The notes below the pieces were generated by a model. The model saw nothing but the letters and a program-made list of their open reading frames with translations, did not search any database and had not been told where the DNA came from. The position numbers and the translations under genes are program-made. A stretch of 64,000 nucleotides of DNA from Eledone cirrhosa (taxonomy: Eukaryota > Mollusca > Cephalopoda > Octopoda > Eledonidae): assembly GCA_964016885.1 (NCBI GenBank), contig OZ024741.1, positions 29,429,809-29,493,808 on the forward strand, given 5' to 3'. The stretch's first letter is position 1, and each line of letters opens with the position of its first letter. Below are positions 53,318 to 64,000 of the stretch, piece after piece.

Positions 53318-56300
53318 ACTATAGATTAGTATTGTGTAGGTGACACCAGTACTATAGATTAGTATTGTGTAGGTGACACCAGTACTAAAGAGTAGTATTG
53401 TGTAGGTGACACCAGCACTATAGATTGGTATTGTGTAGGTGACACCAGTACTCTAGATTGGTATTGTGTAGGTGACACCAGTACTAAAGATTGGTATTGT
53501 ATAGGTGACATCAGTACAATAGATTGGTATTGTATAGGTGACACCAGTACTATAGATTGGTATTGTGTAGGTGACACCAGTACTATAGATTGGTATTGCG
53601 TAGGTGAGACCAGTACTATAGATTGGCATTGTGTAGGTGACATCAGTACTATAGATTGGTATTGTGTAGATGACATCAGTACTATAGATTGGTATTGTGT
53701 AGGTGCCACCAATACTATAGATTAGTATTGTGTAGGTGACATCAGTACTATAGATTGGTATTGTGTAGGTGACACCAGTACTATAGATTAGTATTGTGTA
53801 GGTGACACCAGTACTATAGATTGGTATTGTGTAGGTGACACCAATACTATAGATTGGTATTGTGTAGGTGACACCAGTACTATAGATTGGTATTGTGTAG
53901 GTGACACCAGTACTATAGATTAGTATTGTGTAGGTGACACCAGTACTATAGATTAGTATTGTGTAGGTGACACCAGTACTATAGATTGGTATTGGGTAGG
54001 TGACACCAGTACTATAGATTAGTATTGTATAGGTGACATCAGTACTATAGATTGGTATTGTGTAGGTAACACCAGTACTATAGATTGGTATTGTGTAGGT
54101 GACACCAGTACTCTAGATTGGTATTGTGTAGGTGACACCAGTACTAAAGATTGGTATTGTGTAGGTGACATCAGTACTATAGATTGGTATTGTATAGGTG
54201 ACACCAGTATTATAGATTGGTATTGTGTAGGTGACATCAGTACAATAGATTGGTATTGTATAGGTGACACCAGTACTATAGATTGGTATTGTGTAGGTGA
54301 CACCAGTACTATAGATTGGTATTGCGTAGGTGAGACCAGTACTATAGATTGGTATTGTGTAGGTGACATCAGTACTATAGATTGGTATTGTGTAGATGAC
54401 ATCAGTACTATAGATTTGTATTGTGTAGGTGACATCAGTACAATAGATTGGTATTGTGTAGGTGACACCAGTACTATAGATTAGTATTGTGTAGGTGACA
54501 CCAGTACTATAGATTGGTATTGTGTAGGTGACACCAGTACTATAGATTGGTATTGTGTAGGTGACATCAGTACTATAGATTAGTATTGTGTAGGTGACAC
54601 CATTACTATACATTAGTATTGTGTAGGTGACACCAGTACTATAGATTGGTATTGTGTAGGTGACATCAGTACTATAGATTGGTATTGTGTAGGTGACATC
54701 AGTACTATAGATTAGTATTGTGTAGGTGACACCAGTACTATAGATTGGTATTGTGTAGGTGACATCAGTACTATAGATTGGTATTGTGTAGGTGACATCA
54801 GTACTATAGATTTGTATCGTTTAGGTGACATCAGTACTATAGATTGGTATTGTATAGGTGACACCAGTACTATAGATTGGTAGTGTGTAGGTGACACCAG
54901 TACTATAGATTGGTATTGCGTAGGTGAGACCAGTACTATAGATTGGTATTGTGTAGGAGACATCAGTACTATAAATTGGTATTGTGTAGGTGACATCAGT
55001 ACTATAGATTTGTATTGTGTAGGTGACAAGAGTACTATAGATTGGTATTGTGTAGGTGACACCAGTACTATAGATTAGTATTGTGTAGGTGACACCAGTA
55101 CTATAGATTGGTATTGTGTAGGTGACATCAGTACTATAGATTAGTATTGTGTAGGTGACACCATTACTATAGATTAGTATTGCGTAGGTGACATCAGTAC
55201 TATAGATTGGTATTGTGCAGGTGACATCAGTACTATAGATTAGTATTGTGTAGGTGCCACCAGTACTAAAGATTAGTATTGTGTAGGTGACATCAGTACT
55301 ATAGATTGGTATTGTGTAGGTGACACCAGTACTATAGATTAGTATTGTGTAGGTGACACCAGTACTATAGATTGGTATTGTGTAGGTGACACCAGTACTA
55401 TAGATTAGTATTGTGTAGGTGACACCAGTACTATAGATTGGTATTGGGTAGGTGACACCAGTACTATAGATTAGTATTGTGTAGATGACACCAGTACTAT
55501 AGATTGGTATTGTGTAGGTGGCACCAGTACTCTAGATTGGTATTGGGTAGGTGACACCAGTACTATAGATTGGTATTGGGTAGGTGACACCAGTACTATA
55601 GATTGGTATTGTGTAGGTGACACCAGTACTATAGATTGGTATTGTGTAGGTGACACCAGTACTCTAGATTGGTATTGTGTAGGTGACACCAGTACTAAAG
55701 ATTGGTATTGTGTAGGTGACATCAGTACTATAGATTGGTATTGTATAGGTGACACCAGTACTATAGATTGGTATTGTGTAGGTGACATCAGTACAATAGA
55801 TTGGTATTGTATAGGTGACACCAGTACTATAGATTGGTATTGTGTAGGTGACACCAGTACTATAGATTGGTATTGCGTAGGTGAGACCAGTACTATAGAT
55901 TGGTATTGTGTAGGTGACATCAGTACTATAGATTGGTATTGTGTAGGTGACATCAGTACAATAGATTGGTATTGTATAGGTGACACCAGTACTATAGATT
56001 GGTATTGTGTATGTGACATCAGTACAATAGATTGGTATTGTGTAGGTGACACCAGTACTATAGATTAGTATTGTGTAGGTGACACCAGTACTATAGATTG
56101 GTATTGTGTAGGTGACACCAGTACTATAGATTGGTATTGTGTAGGTGACATCAGTACTATAGATTAGTATTGTGTAGGTGACACCATTACTATACATTAG
56201 TATTGTGTAGGTGACACCAGTACTATAGATTGGTATTGTGTAGGTGACATCAGTATTATAGATTTGTATTGTGTAGGTGGCACCAGTACTATAGATTGGT

Positions 56301-59300
56301 ATTGTGTAGGTGACACCAGTACTATAGATTGGTATTGTGTAGGTGACACCAGTACTATAGATTGGTATTGTGTAGGTGACACCAGTACTATAGATTGGTA
56401 TTGTGTAGGTGACATCAGTACTATAGATTGGTATTGTGTAGGTGACACCAGTACTATAGATTGGTATTGTGTAGGTGACATCAGTACTATACATTAGTAT
56501 TGTGTAGGTGACACCAGTACTATAGATTGGTATTGTGTAGGTGACACCAGTACTATAGATTAGTATTGTGTAGGTGACACCAGTACTATAGATTAGTATT
56601 GTGTAGGTGACACCAGTACTATAGATTAGTATTGTGTAGGTGACACCAGTACTAAAGAGTAGTATTGTGTAGGTGACACCAGCACTATAGATTGGTATTG
56701 TGTAGGTGACACCAGTACTCTAGATTGGTATAGTGTAGGTGACACCAGTACTAAAGATTGGTATTGTATAGGTGACATCAGTACAATAGATTGGTATTGT
56801 ATAGGTGACACCAGTACTATAGATTGGTATTGTGTAGGTGACACCAGTACTATAGATTGGTATTGCGTAGGTGACATCAGTACAATAGATTGGTATTGTG
56901 TAGGTGACATCAGTACTATATATTGGTATTGTGTAGATGACATCAGTACTATAGATTTGTATTGTGTAGGTGACATCCGTACAATAGACTGGTATTGTGT
57001 AGGTGACACCAGTACTATAGATTAGTATTGTGTAGGTGACACCAGTACTATAGATTGGTATTGTGTAGGTGACACCAGTACTATAGATTGGTATTGTGTA
57101 GGTGACATCAGTACTATAGATTAGTATTGTGTAGGTGACACCATTACTATACATTAGTATTGTGTAGGTGACACCAGTACTATAGATTGGTATTGTGTAG
57201 GTGACATCAGTACTATAGATTAGTATTGTGTAGGTGACACCAGTACTATAGATTGGTATTGTGTAGGTGACATCAGTACTATAGATTGGTATTGTGTAGG
57301 TGACATCAGTACTATAGATTTGTATCGTGTAGGTGACATCAGTACTATAGATTGGTATTGTATAGGTGACACCAGTACTATAGATTGGTAGTGTGTAGGT
57401 GACACCAGTACTATAGATTGGTATTGCGTAGGTGAGACCAGTACTATAGATTGGTATTGTGTAGGAGACATCAGTACTATAAATTGGTATTGTGTAGGTG
57501 ACATCAGTACTATAGATTTGTATTGTGTAGGTGACAACAGTACTATAGATTGGTATTGTGTAGGTGACACCAGTACTATAGATTAGTATTGTGTAAGTGA
57601 CACCAGTACTATAGATTGGTATTGTGTAGATGACATCAGTACTATAGATTAGTATTGTGTAGGTGACACCATTACTATAGATTAGTATTGCGTAGGTGAC
57701 ATCAGTACTATAGATTGGTATTGTGCAGGTGACATCAGTACTATAGATTAGTATTGTGTAGGTGCCACCAGTACTATAGATTGGTATTGTGTAGGTGACA
57801 CCAGTACTCTAGATTGGTATTGGGTAGGTGACACCAGTACTATAGATTGGTATTGGGTAGGTGACACCAGTACTATAGATTGGTATTGTGTAGGTGACAC
57901 CAGTACTATAGATTGGTATTGTGTAGGTGACACCAGTACTCTAGATTGGTATTGTGTAGGTGACACCAGTACTATAGATTGGTATTGTGTAGGTGACACC
58001 AGTACTCTAGATTGGTATTGTGTAGGTGACACCAGTACTAAAGATTGGTATTGTGTAGGTGACATCAGTACTATAGATTGGTATTGTATAGGTGACACCA
58101 GTACTATAGATTGGTATTGTGTAGGTGACATCAGTACAATAGATTGGTATTGTATAGGTGACACCAGTACTATAGATTGGTATTGCGTAGGTGAGACCAG
58201 TACTATAGATTGGTATTGTGTAGGTGACATCAGTACTGTAGATTGGTATTGTGTAGGTGACATCAGTACTGTAGATTTGTATTGTGTATGTGACATCAGT
58301 ACAATAGATTGGTATTGTGTAGGTGACACCAGTACTATAGATTAGTATTGTGTAGGTGACACCAGTACTATAGATTGGTATTGTGTAGGTGACACCAGTA
58401 CTATAGATTGGTATTGTGTAGGTGGCATCAGTACTATAGATTTGTATTGTGTAGGTGACACCATTACTATACATTAGTATTGTGTAGGTGACACCAGTAC
58501 TATAGATTGGTATTGTGTAGGTGACATCAGTATTATAGATTTGTATTGTGTAGGTGGCACCAGTACTATAGATTGGTATTGTGTAGGTGACACCAGTACT
58601 ATAGATTGGTATTGTGTAGGTGACACCAGTACTATAGATTGGTATTGTGTAGGTGACACCAGTACTATAGATTGGTATTGTGTAGGTGACATCAGTACTA
58701 TAGATTGGTATTGTGTAGGTGACACCAGTACTATAGATTGGTATTGTGTAGGTGACATCAGTACTATACATTAGTATTGTGTAGGTGACACCAGTACTAT
58801 AGATTGGTATTGTGTAGGTGACACCAGTACTATAGATTAGTATTGTGTAGGTGACACCAGTAATATAGATTAGTATTGTGTAGGTGACACCAGTACTATA
58901 GATTAGTATTGTGTAGGTGACACCAGTACTAAAGAGTAGTATTGTGTAGGTGACACCAGCACTATAGATTGGTATTGTGTAGGTGACACCAGTACTCTAG
59001 ATTGGTATAGTGTAGGTGACACCAGTACTAAAGATTGGTATTGTATAGGTGACATCAGTACAATAGATTGGTATTGTATAGGTGACACCAGTACTATAGA
59101 TTGGTATTGTGTAGGTGACACCAGTACTATAGATTGGTATTGCGTAGGTGACATCAGTACAATAGATTGGTATTGTGTAGGTGACATCAGTACTATATAT
59201 TGGTATTGTGTAGATGACATCAGTACTATAGATTTGTATTGTGTAGGTGACATCCGTACAATAGACTGGTATTGTGTAGGTGACACCAGTACTATAGATT

Positions 59301-62300
59301 AGTATTGTGTAGGTGACACCAGTACTATAGATTGGTATTGTGTAGGTGACACCAGTACTATAGATTGGTATTGTGTAGGTGACATCAGTACTATAGATTA
59401 GTATTGTGTAGGTGACACCATTACTATACATTAGTATTGTGTAGGTGACACCAGTACTATAGATTGGTATTGTGTAGGTGACATCAGTACTATAGATTAG
59501 TATTGTGTAGGTGACACCAGTACTATAGATTGGTATTGTGTAGGTGACATCAGTACTATAGATTGGTATTGTGTAGGTGACATCAGTACTATAGATTTGT
59601 ATCGTGTAGGTGACATCAGTACTATAGATTGGTATTGTATAGGTGACACCAGTACTATAGATTGGTAGTGTGTAGGTGACACCAGTACTATAGATTGGTA
59701 TTGCGTAGGTGAGACCAGTACTATAGATTGGTATTGTGTAGGAGACATCAGTACTATAAATTGGTATTGTGTAGGTGACATCAGTACTATAGATTTGTAT
59801 TGTGTAGGTGACAACAGTACTATAGATTGGTATTGTGTAGGTGACACCAGTACTATAGATTAGTATTGTGTAAGTGACACCAGTACTATAGATTGGTATT
59901 GTGTAGGTGACATCAGTACTATAGATTAGTATTGTGTAGGTGACACCATTACTATAGATTAGTATTGCGTAGGTGACATCAGTACTATAGATTGGTATTG
60001 TGCAGGTGACATCAGTACTATAGATTAGTATTGTGTAGGTGCCACCAGTACTATAGATTGGTATTGTGTAGGTGACACCAGTACTCTAGATTGGTATTGG
60101 GTAGGTGACACCAGTACTATAGATTGGTATTGGGTAGGTGACACCAGTACTATAGATTGGTATTGTGTAGGTGACACCAGTACTATAGATTGGTATTGTG
60201 TAGGTGACACCAGTACTCTAGATTGGTATTGTGTAGGTGACACCAGTACTATAGATTGGTATTGTGTAGGTGACACCAGTACTCTAGATTGGTATTGTGT
60301 AGGTGACACCAGTACTAAAGATTGGTATTGTGTAGGTGACATCAGTACTATAGATTGGTATTGTATAGGTGACACCAGTACTATAGATTGGTATTGTGTA
60401 GGTGACATCAGTACAATAGATTGGTATTGTATAGGTGACACCAGTACTATAGATTCGTATTGTGTAGGTGACACCAGTACTATAGATTGGTATTGCGTAG
60501 GTGAGACCAGTACTATAGATTGGTATTGTGTAGGTGACATCAGTACTATAGATTGGTATTGTGTAGGTGACATCAGTACTATAGATTTGTATTGTGTATG
60601 TGACATCAGTACAATAGATTGGTATTGTGTAGGTGACACCAGTACTATAGATTAGTATTGTGTAGGTGACACCAGTACTATAGATTGGTATTGTGTAGGT
60701 GACACCAGTACTATAGATTGGTATTGTGTAGGTGACATCAGTACTATAGATTAGTATTGTGTAGGTGACACCATTACTATACATTAGTATTGTGTAGGTG
60801 ACACCAGTACTATAGATTGGTATTGTGTAGGTGACATCAGTATTATAGATTTGTATTGTGTAGGTGACACCAGTACTATAGATTGGTATTGTGTAGTTGA
60901 CACCAGTACTATAGATTGGTATTGTGTAGGTGACACCAGTACTATAGATTGGTATTGTGTAGGTGACACCAGTACTATAGATTGGTATTGTGTAGGTGAC
61001 ATCAGTACTATAGATTGGTATCGTGTAGGTGACACCAGTACTATAGATTGGTATTGTGTAGGTGACATCAGTACTATACATTAGTATTGTGTAGGTGACA
61101 CCAGTACTATAGATTGGTATTGTGTAGGTGACACCAGTACTATAGATTAGTATTGTGTAGGTGACACCAGTACTATAGATTGGTATTGGGTAGGTGACAC
61201 CAGTACTATAGATTAGTATTGTATAGGTGACATCAGTACTATAGATTGGTATTGTGTAGGTGACACCAGTACTATAGATTGGTATTGTGTAGGTGACACC
61301 AGTACTCTAGATTGGTATTGTGTAGGTGACACCAGTACTAAAGATTGGTATTGTGTAGGTGACATCAGTACAATAGATTGGTATTGTATAGGTGACACCA
61401 GTACTATAGATTGGTATTGTGTAGCTGACATCAGTACAATAGATTGGTATTGTATAGGTGACACCAGTACTATAGATTGGTATTGTGTAGGTGACATCAG
61501 TACTATAGATTAGTATTGTGTAGGTGACACCATTACTATAGATTAGTATTGCGTAGGTGACATCAGTACTATAGATTGGTATTGTGCAGGTGACATCAGT
61601 ACTATAGATTAGTATTGTGTAGGTGCCACCAGTACTATAGATTAGTATTGTGTAGGTGACATCAGTACTATAGATTGGTATTGTGTAGGTGACACCAGTA
61701 CTATAGATTAGTATTGTGTAGGTGACACCAGTACTATAGATTGGTATTGTGTAGGTGACACCAATACTATAGATTGGTATTGTGTAGGTGACACCAGTAC
61801 TATAGATTGGTATTGTGTAGGTGACACCAGTACTATAGATTAGTATTGTGTAGGTGACACCAGTACTATAGATTGGTATTGGGTAGGTGACACCAGTACT
61901 ATAGATTAGTATTGTGTATGTGACACCAGTACTATAGATTGGTATTGTGTAGGTGACACCAGTACTCTAGATTGGTATTGTGTAGGCGACACCAGTACTA
62001 TAGATTGGTATTGTGTAGGTGACACCAGTACTCTAGATTGGTATTGTGTAGGAGACACCAGTACTAAAGATTGGTATTGTGTAGGTGACATCAGTACTAT
62101 AGATTGGTATTGTATATGTGACACCAGTACTATAGATTGGTATTGTGTAGGTGACATCAGTACAATAGATTGGTATTGTATAGGTGACACCAGTACTATA
62201 GATTGGTATTGTGTAGGTGACACCAGTACTATAGATTGGTATTGCGTAGGTGAGACCAGTACTATAGATTGGTATTGTGTAGGTGACATCAGTGCTATAG

Positions 62301-64000
62301 ATTGGTATTGTGTAGGTGACATCAGTACTATAGATTTGTATTGTGTATGTGACATCAGTACAATAGATTGGTATTGTGTAGGTGACACCAGTACTATAGA
62401 TTAGTATTGTGTAGGTGACACCAGTACTATAGATTGGTATTGTGTAGGTGACAGCAGTACTATAGATTGGTATTGTGTAGGTGACATCAGTATTATAGAT
62501 TAGTATTGTGTAGGTGACACCATTACTATACATTAGTATTGTGTAGGTGACACCAGTACTATAGATTGGTATTGTGTAGGTGACATCAGTATTATAGATT
62601 TGTATTGTGTAGGTGACACCAGTACTATAGATTGGTATTGTGTAGGTGACACCAGTATTATAGATTGGTATTGTGTAGGTGACACCAGTACTATAGATTT
62701 GTATTGTGTAGGTGACACCAGTACTATAGATTGGTATTGTGTAGGTGACATCAGTACTATAGATTGGTATTGTGTAGGTGACACCAGTACTATAGATTGG
62801 TATTGTGTAGGTGACATCAGTACTATACATTAGTATTGTGTAGGTGACACCAGTACTATAGATTGGTATTGTGTAGGTGACACCAGTACTATAGATTAGT
62901 ATTGTGTAGGTGACACCAGTACTATAGATTAGTATTGTGTAGGTGACACCAGTACTATAGATTAGTATTGTGTAGGTGACACCAGTACTAAAGAGTAGTA
63001 TTGTGTAGGTGACACCAGCACTATAGATTGGTATTGTGTAGGTGACAGCAGTACTCTAGATTGATATTGTGTAGGTGACACCAGTACTAAAGATTGGTAT
63101 TGTATAGGTGACATCAGTACAATAGATTGGTATTGTATAGGTGACACCAGTACTATAGATTGGTATTGTGTAGGTGACACCAGTACTATAGATTGGTATT
63201 GCGTAGGTGAGACCAGTACTATAGATTGGCATTGTGTAGGTGACATCAGTACTATAGATTGGTATTGTGTAGATGACATCAGTACTATAGATTGGTATTG
63301 TGTAGGTGCCACCAATACTATAGATTAGTATTGTGTAGGTGACATCAGTACTATAGATTGGTATTGTGTAGGTGACACCAGTACTATAGATTAGTATTGT
63401 GTAGGTGACACCAGTACTATAGATTGGTATTGTGTAGGTGACACCAATACTATAGATTGGTATTGTGTAGGTGACACCAGTACTATAGATTGGTATTGTG
63501 TAGGTGACACCAGTACTATAGATTAGTATTGTGTAGGTGACACCAGTACTATAGATTAGTATTGTGTAGGTGACACCAGTACTATAGATTGGTATTGGGT
63601 AGGTGACACCAGTACTATAGATTAGTATTGTATAGGTGACATCAGTACTATAGATTGGTATTGTGTAGGTAACACCAGTACTATAGATTGGTATTGTGTA
63701 GGTGACACCAGTACTCTAGATTGGTATTGTGTAGGTGACACCAGTACTAAAGATTGGTATTGTGTAGGTGACATCAGTACTATAGATTGGTATTGTATAG
63801 GTGACACCAGTATTATAGATTGGTATTGTGTAGGTGACATCAGTACAATAGATTGGTATTGTATAGGTGACACCAGTACTATAGATTGGTATTGTGTAGG
63901 TGACACCAGTACTATAGATTGGTATTGCGTAGGTGAGACCAGTACTATAGATTGGTATTGTGTAGGTGACATCAGTACTATAGATTGGTATTGTGTAGAT
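51895..64000. repeat. Long-range duplication, offset 9,603 bp
   Basis: The segment from about 51,897 to 54,400 recurs from about 61,500 to the right edge at exactly 9,603 bp (291 x 33). Shared landmarks are TGCCACCAATAC (53705 and 63308) and ACTAAAGAGTAG (53384 and 62987). The window edge truncates the second copy. Confidence 0.88.
54650..61200. repeat. Three-fold higher-order repeat, period 2,277 bp
   Basis: Blocks recur every 2,277 bp (69 monomers): 55471, 57748 and 60025 start the same variant series, as do 57220 and 59497. The first interval is 2,508 bp in its upstream part, a seven-monomer length difference, and a later one is 2,310 bp. Rare shared variants include ATAGACTGG (56995 and 59272) and TGACATCCGT. 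Confidence 0.88.

Larger units (their letters stand above)
7196..64000. repeat. 33-bp satellite array, 1,722 monomers, continuing past the right edge
   Basis: A single uninterrupted tandem array. A consensus monomer can be read at 7202-7234; its core is GTAGGTGACACCAGTACTAT. I anchored monomers on the GATT that follows CTATA. From the first anchor (7202) to the last (63983) is 56,781 bp, which equals 1,722 x 33 plus nine +1 insertions minus nine 6-bp deletions, and each of those indels was located by eye. The consensus has 39% GC with a strand bias (9 G, 4 C on the forward strand). Common variants are ATTGG/ATTAG/ATTTG, ACACC/ACATC, TGTGTAG/TGTATAG, TGTGTAG/TGCGTAG and CCAGT/CCTGT. No mobile element, gene or other insertion was seen inside. 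Open frames up to 1,217 codons are present but are explained by the 33-bp period. Chromosomal role is unknown. Confidence 0.98.

Noticed and set aside
7196..64000. CRISPR array
   Set aside because: There are no unique spacers: the units are contiguous 33-bp tandem repeats in a eukaryotic context, with no cas genes.
7196..64000. Telomeric repeat
   Set aside because: The unit is 33 bp and contains no TTAGGG-type motif.
7196..64000. T-box or nuclear-receptor binding sites in each monomer
   Set aside because: AGGTGACA and GGTGTCACC only partly resemble the AGGTGTGA and AGGTCA cores, so I make no specific factor claim.

Overview
The window is eukaryotic genomic DNA, most likely from a coleoid cephalopod of the octopus type. 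The evidence is two tRNA-derived SINEs of a kind I recognise from octopus genomes, a CAT-repeat/'AGCATGGGTTAGACGG' dispersed repeat known from cephalopods, many CA and TATG microsatellites, and fragments of mollusc-type LINEs. No complete host protein-coding gene, rRNA or tRNA gene can be supported.

The first 7.2 kb (1-7195) is ordinary repeat-rich intergenic DNA. In order it holds: a reverse-strand C-terminal fragment of an R2/NeSL-like retrotransposon running off the left edge (1-747); a SINE (about 1032-1229); CA/TA microsatellites; a 221-bp piggyBac-type MITE with TTAA duplications (2020-2240); a second SINE with 12-bp target-site duplications (2276-2457); simple repeats including a perfect 32-bp ATG/CAT palindrome; two well-preserved 3' ends and one old 3' end of a LINE whose ORF finishes in a C2H2-like zinc finger; a 425-bp hAT-like insertion inside the old LINE copy; and a second R2/NeSL-like C-terminal fragment.

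From about 7196 to the right edge (56.8 kb, 89% of the window) there is one uninterrupted satellite array with a 33-bp monomer. Counting from the first to the last GATT anchor (7202 and 63983) gives 1,722 monomers. All length deviation is explained by nine 27-bp monomers (-6) and nine 34-bp monomers (+1). No transposon or other foreign sequence interrupts it. Variant monomers reveal nested kilobase-scale duplications with offsets near 1083, 2277, 2766, 3169-3268, 3882, 4152, 5407, 5639, 8906 and 9603 bp. The left 5 kb is the least duplicated; the right half carries the longest and most nearly identical copies.

Because 33 is a multiple of 3 and three of the six frames lack an obligatory stop, the array contains long open frames on both strands (up to 1,217 codons). 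The commonest monomer polymorphisms are amino-acid-changing or stop-creating in every such frame, so I read them as by-products of the repeat rather than genes. The main interest is the array: its size, strict monomer length, traceable duplication history and possible chromosomal or RNA role. I cannot tell from sequence alone whether it is centromeric, subtelomeric or interstitial, or how far assembly errors affect the largest duplications.
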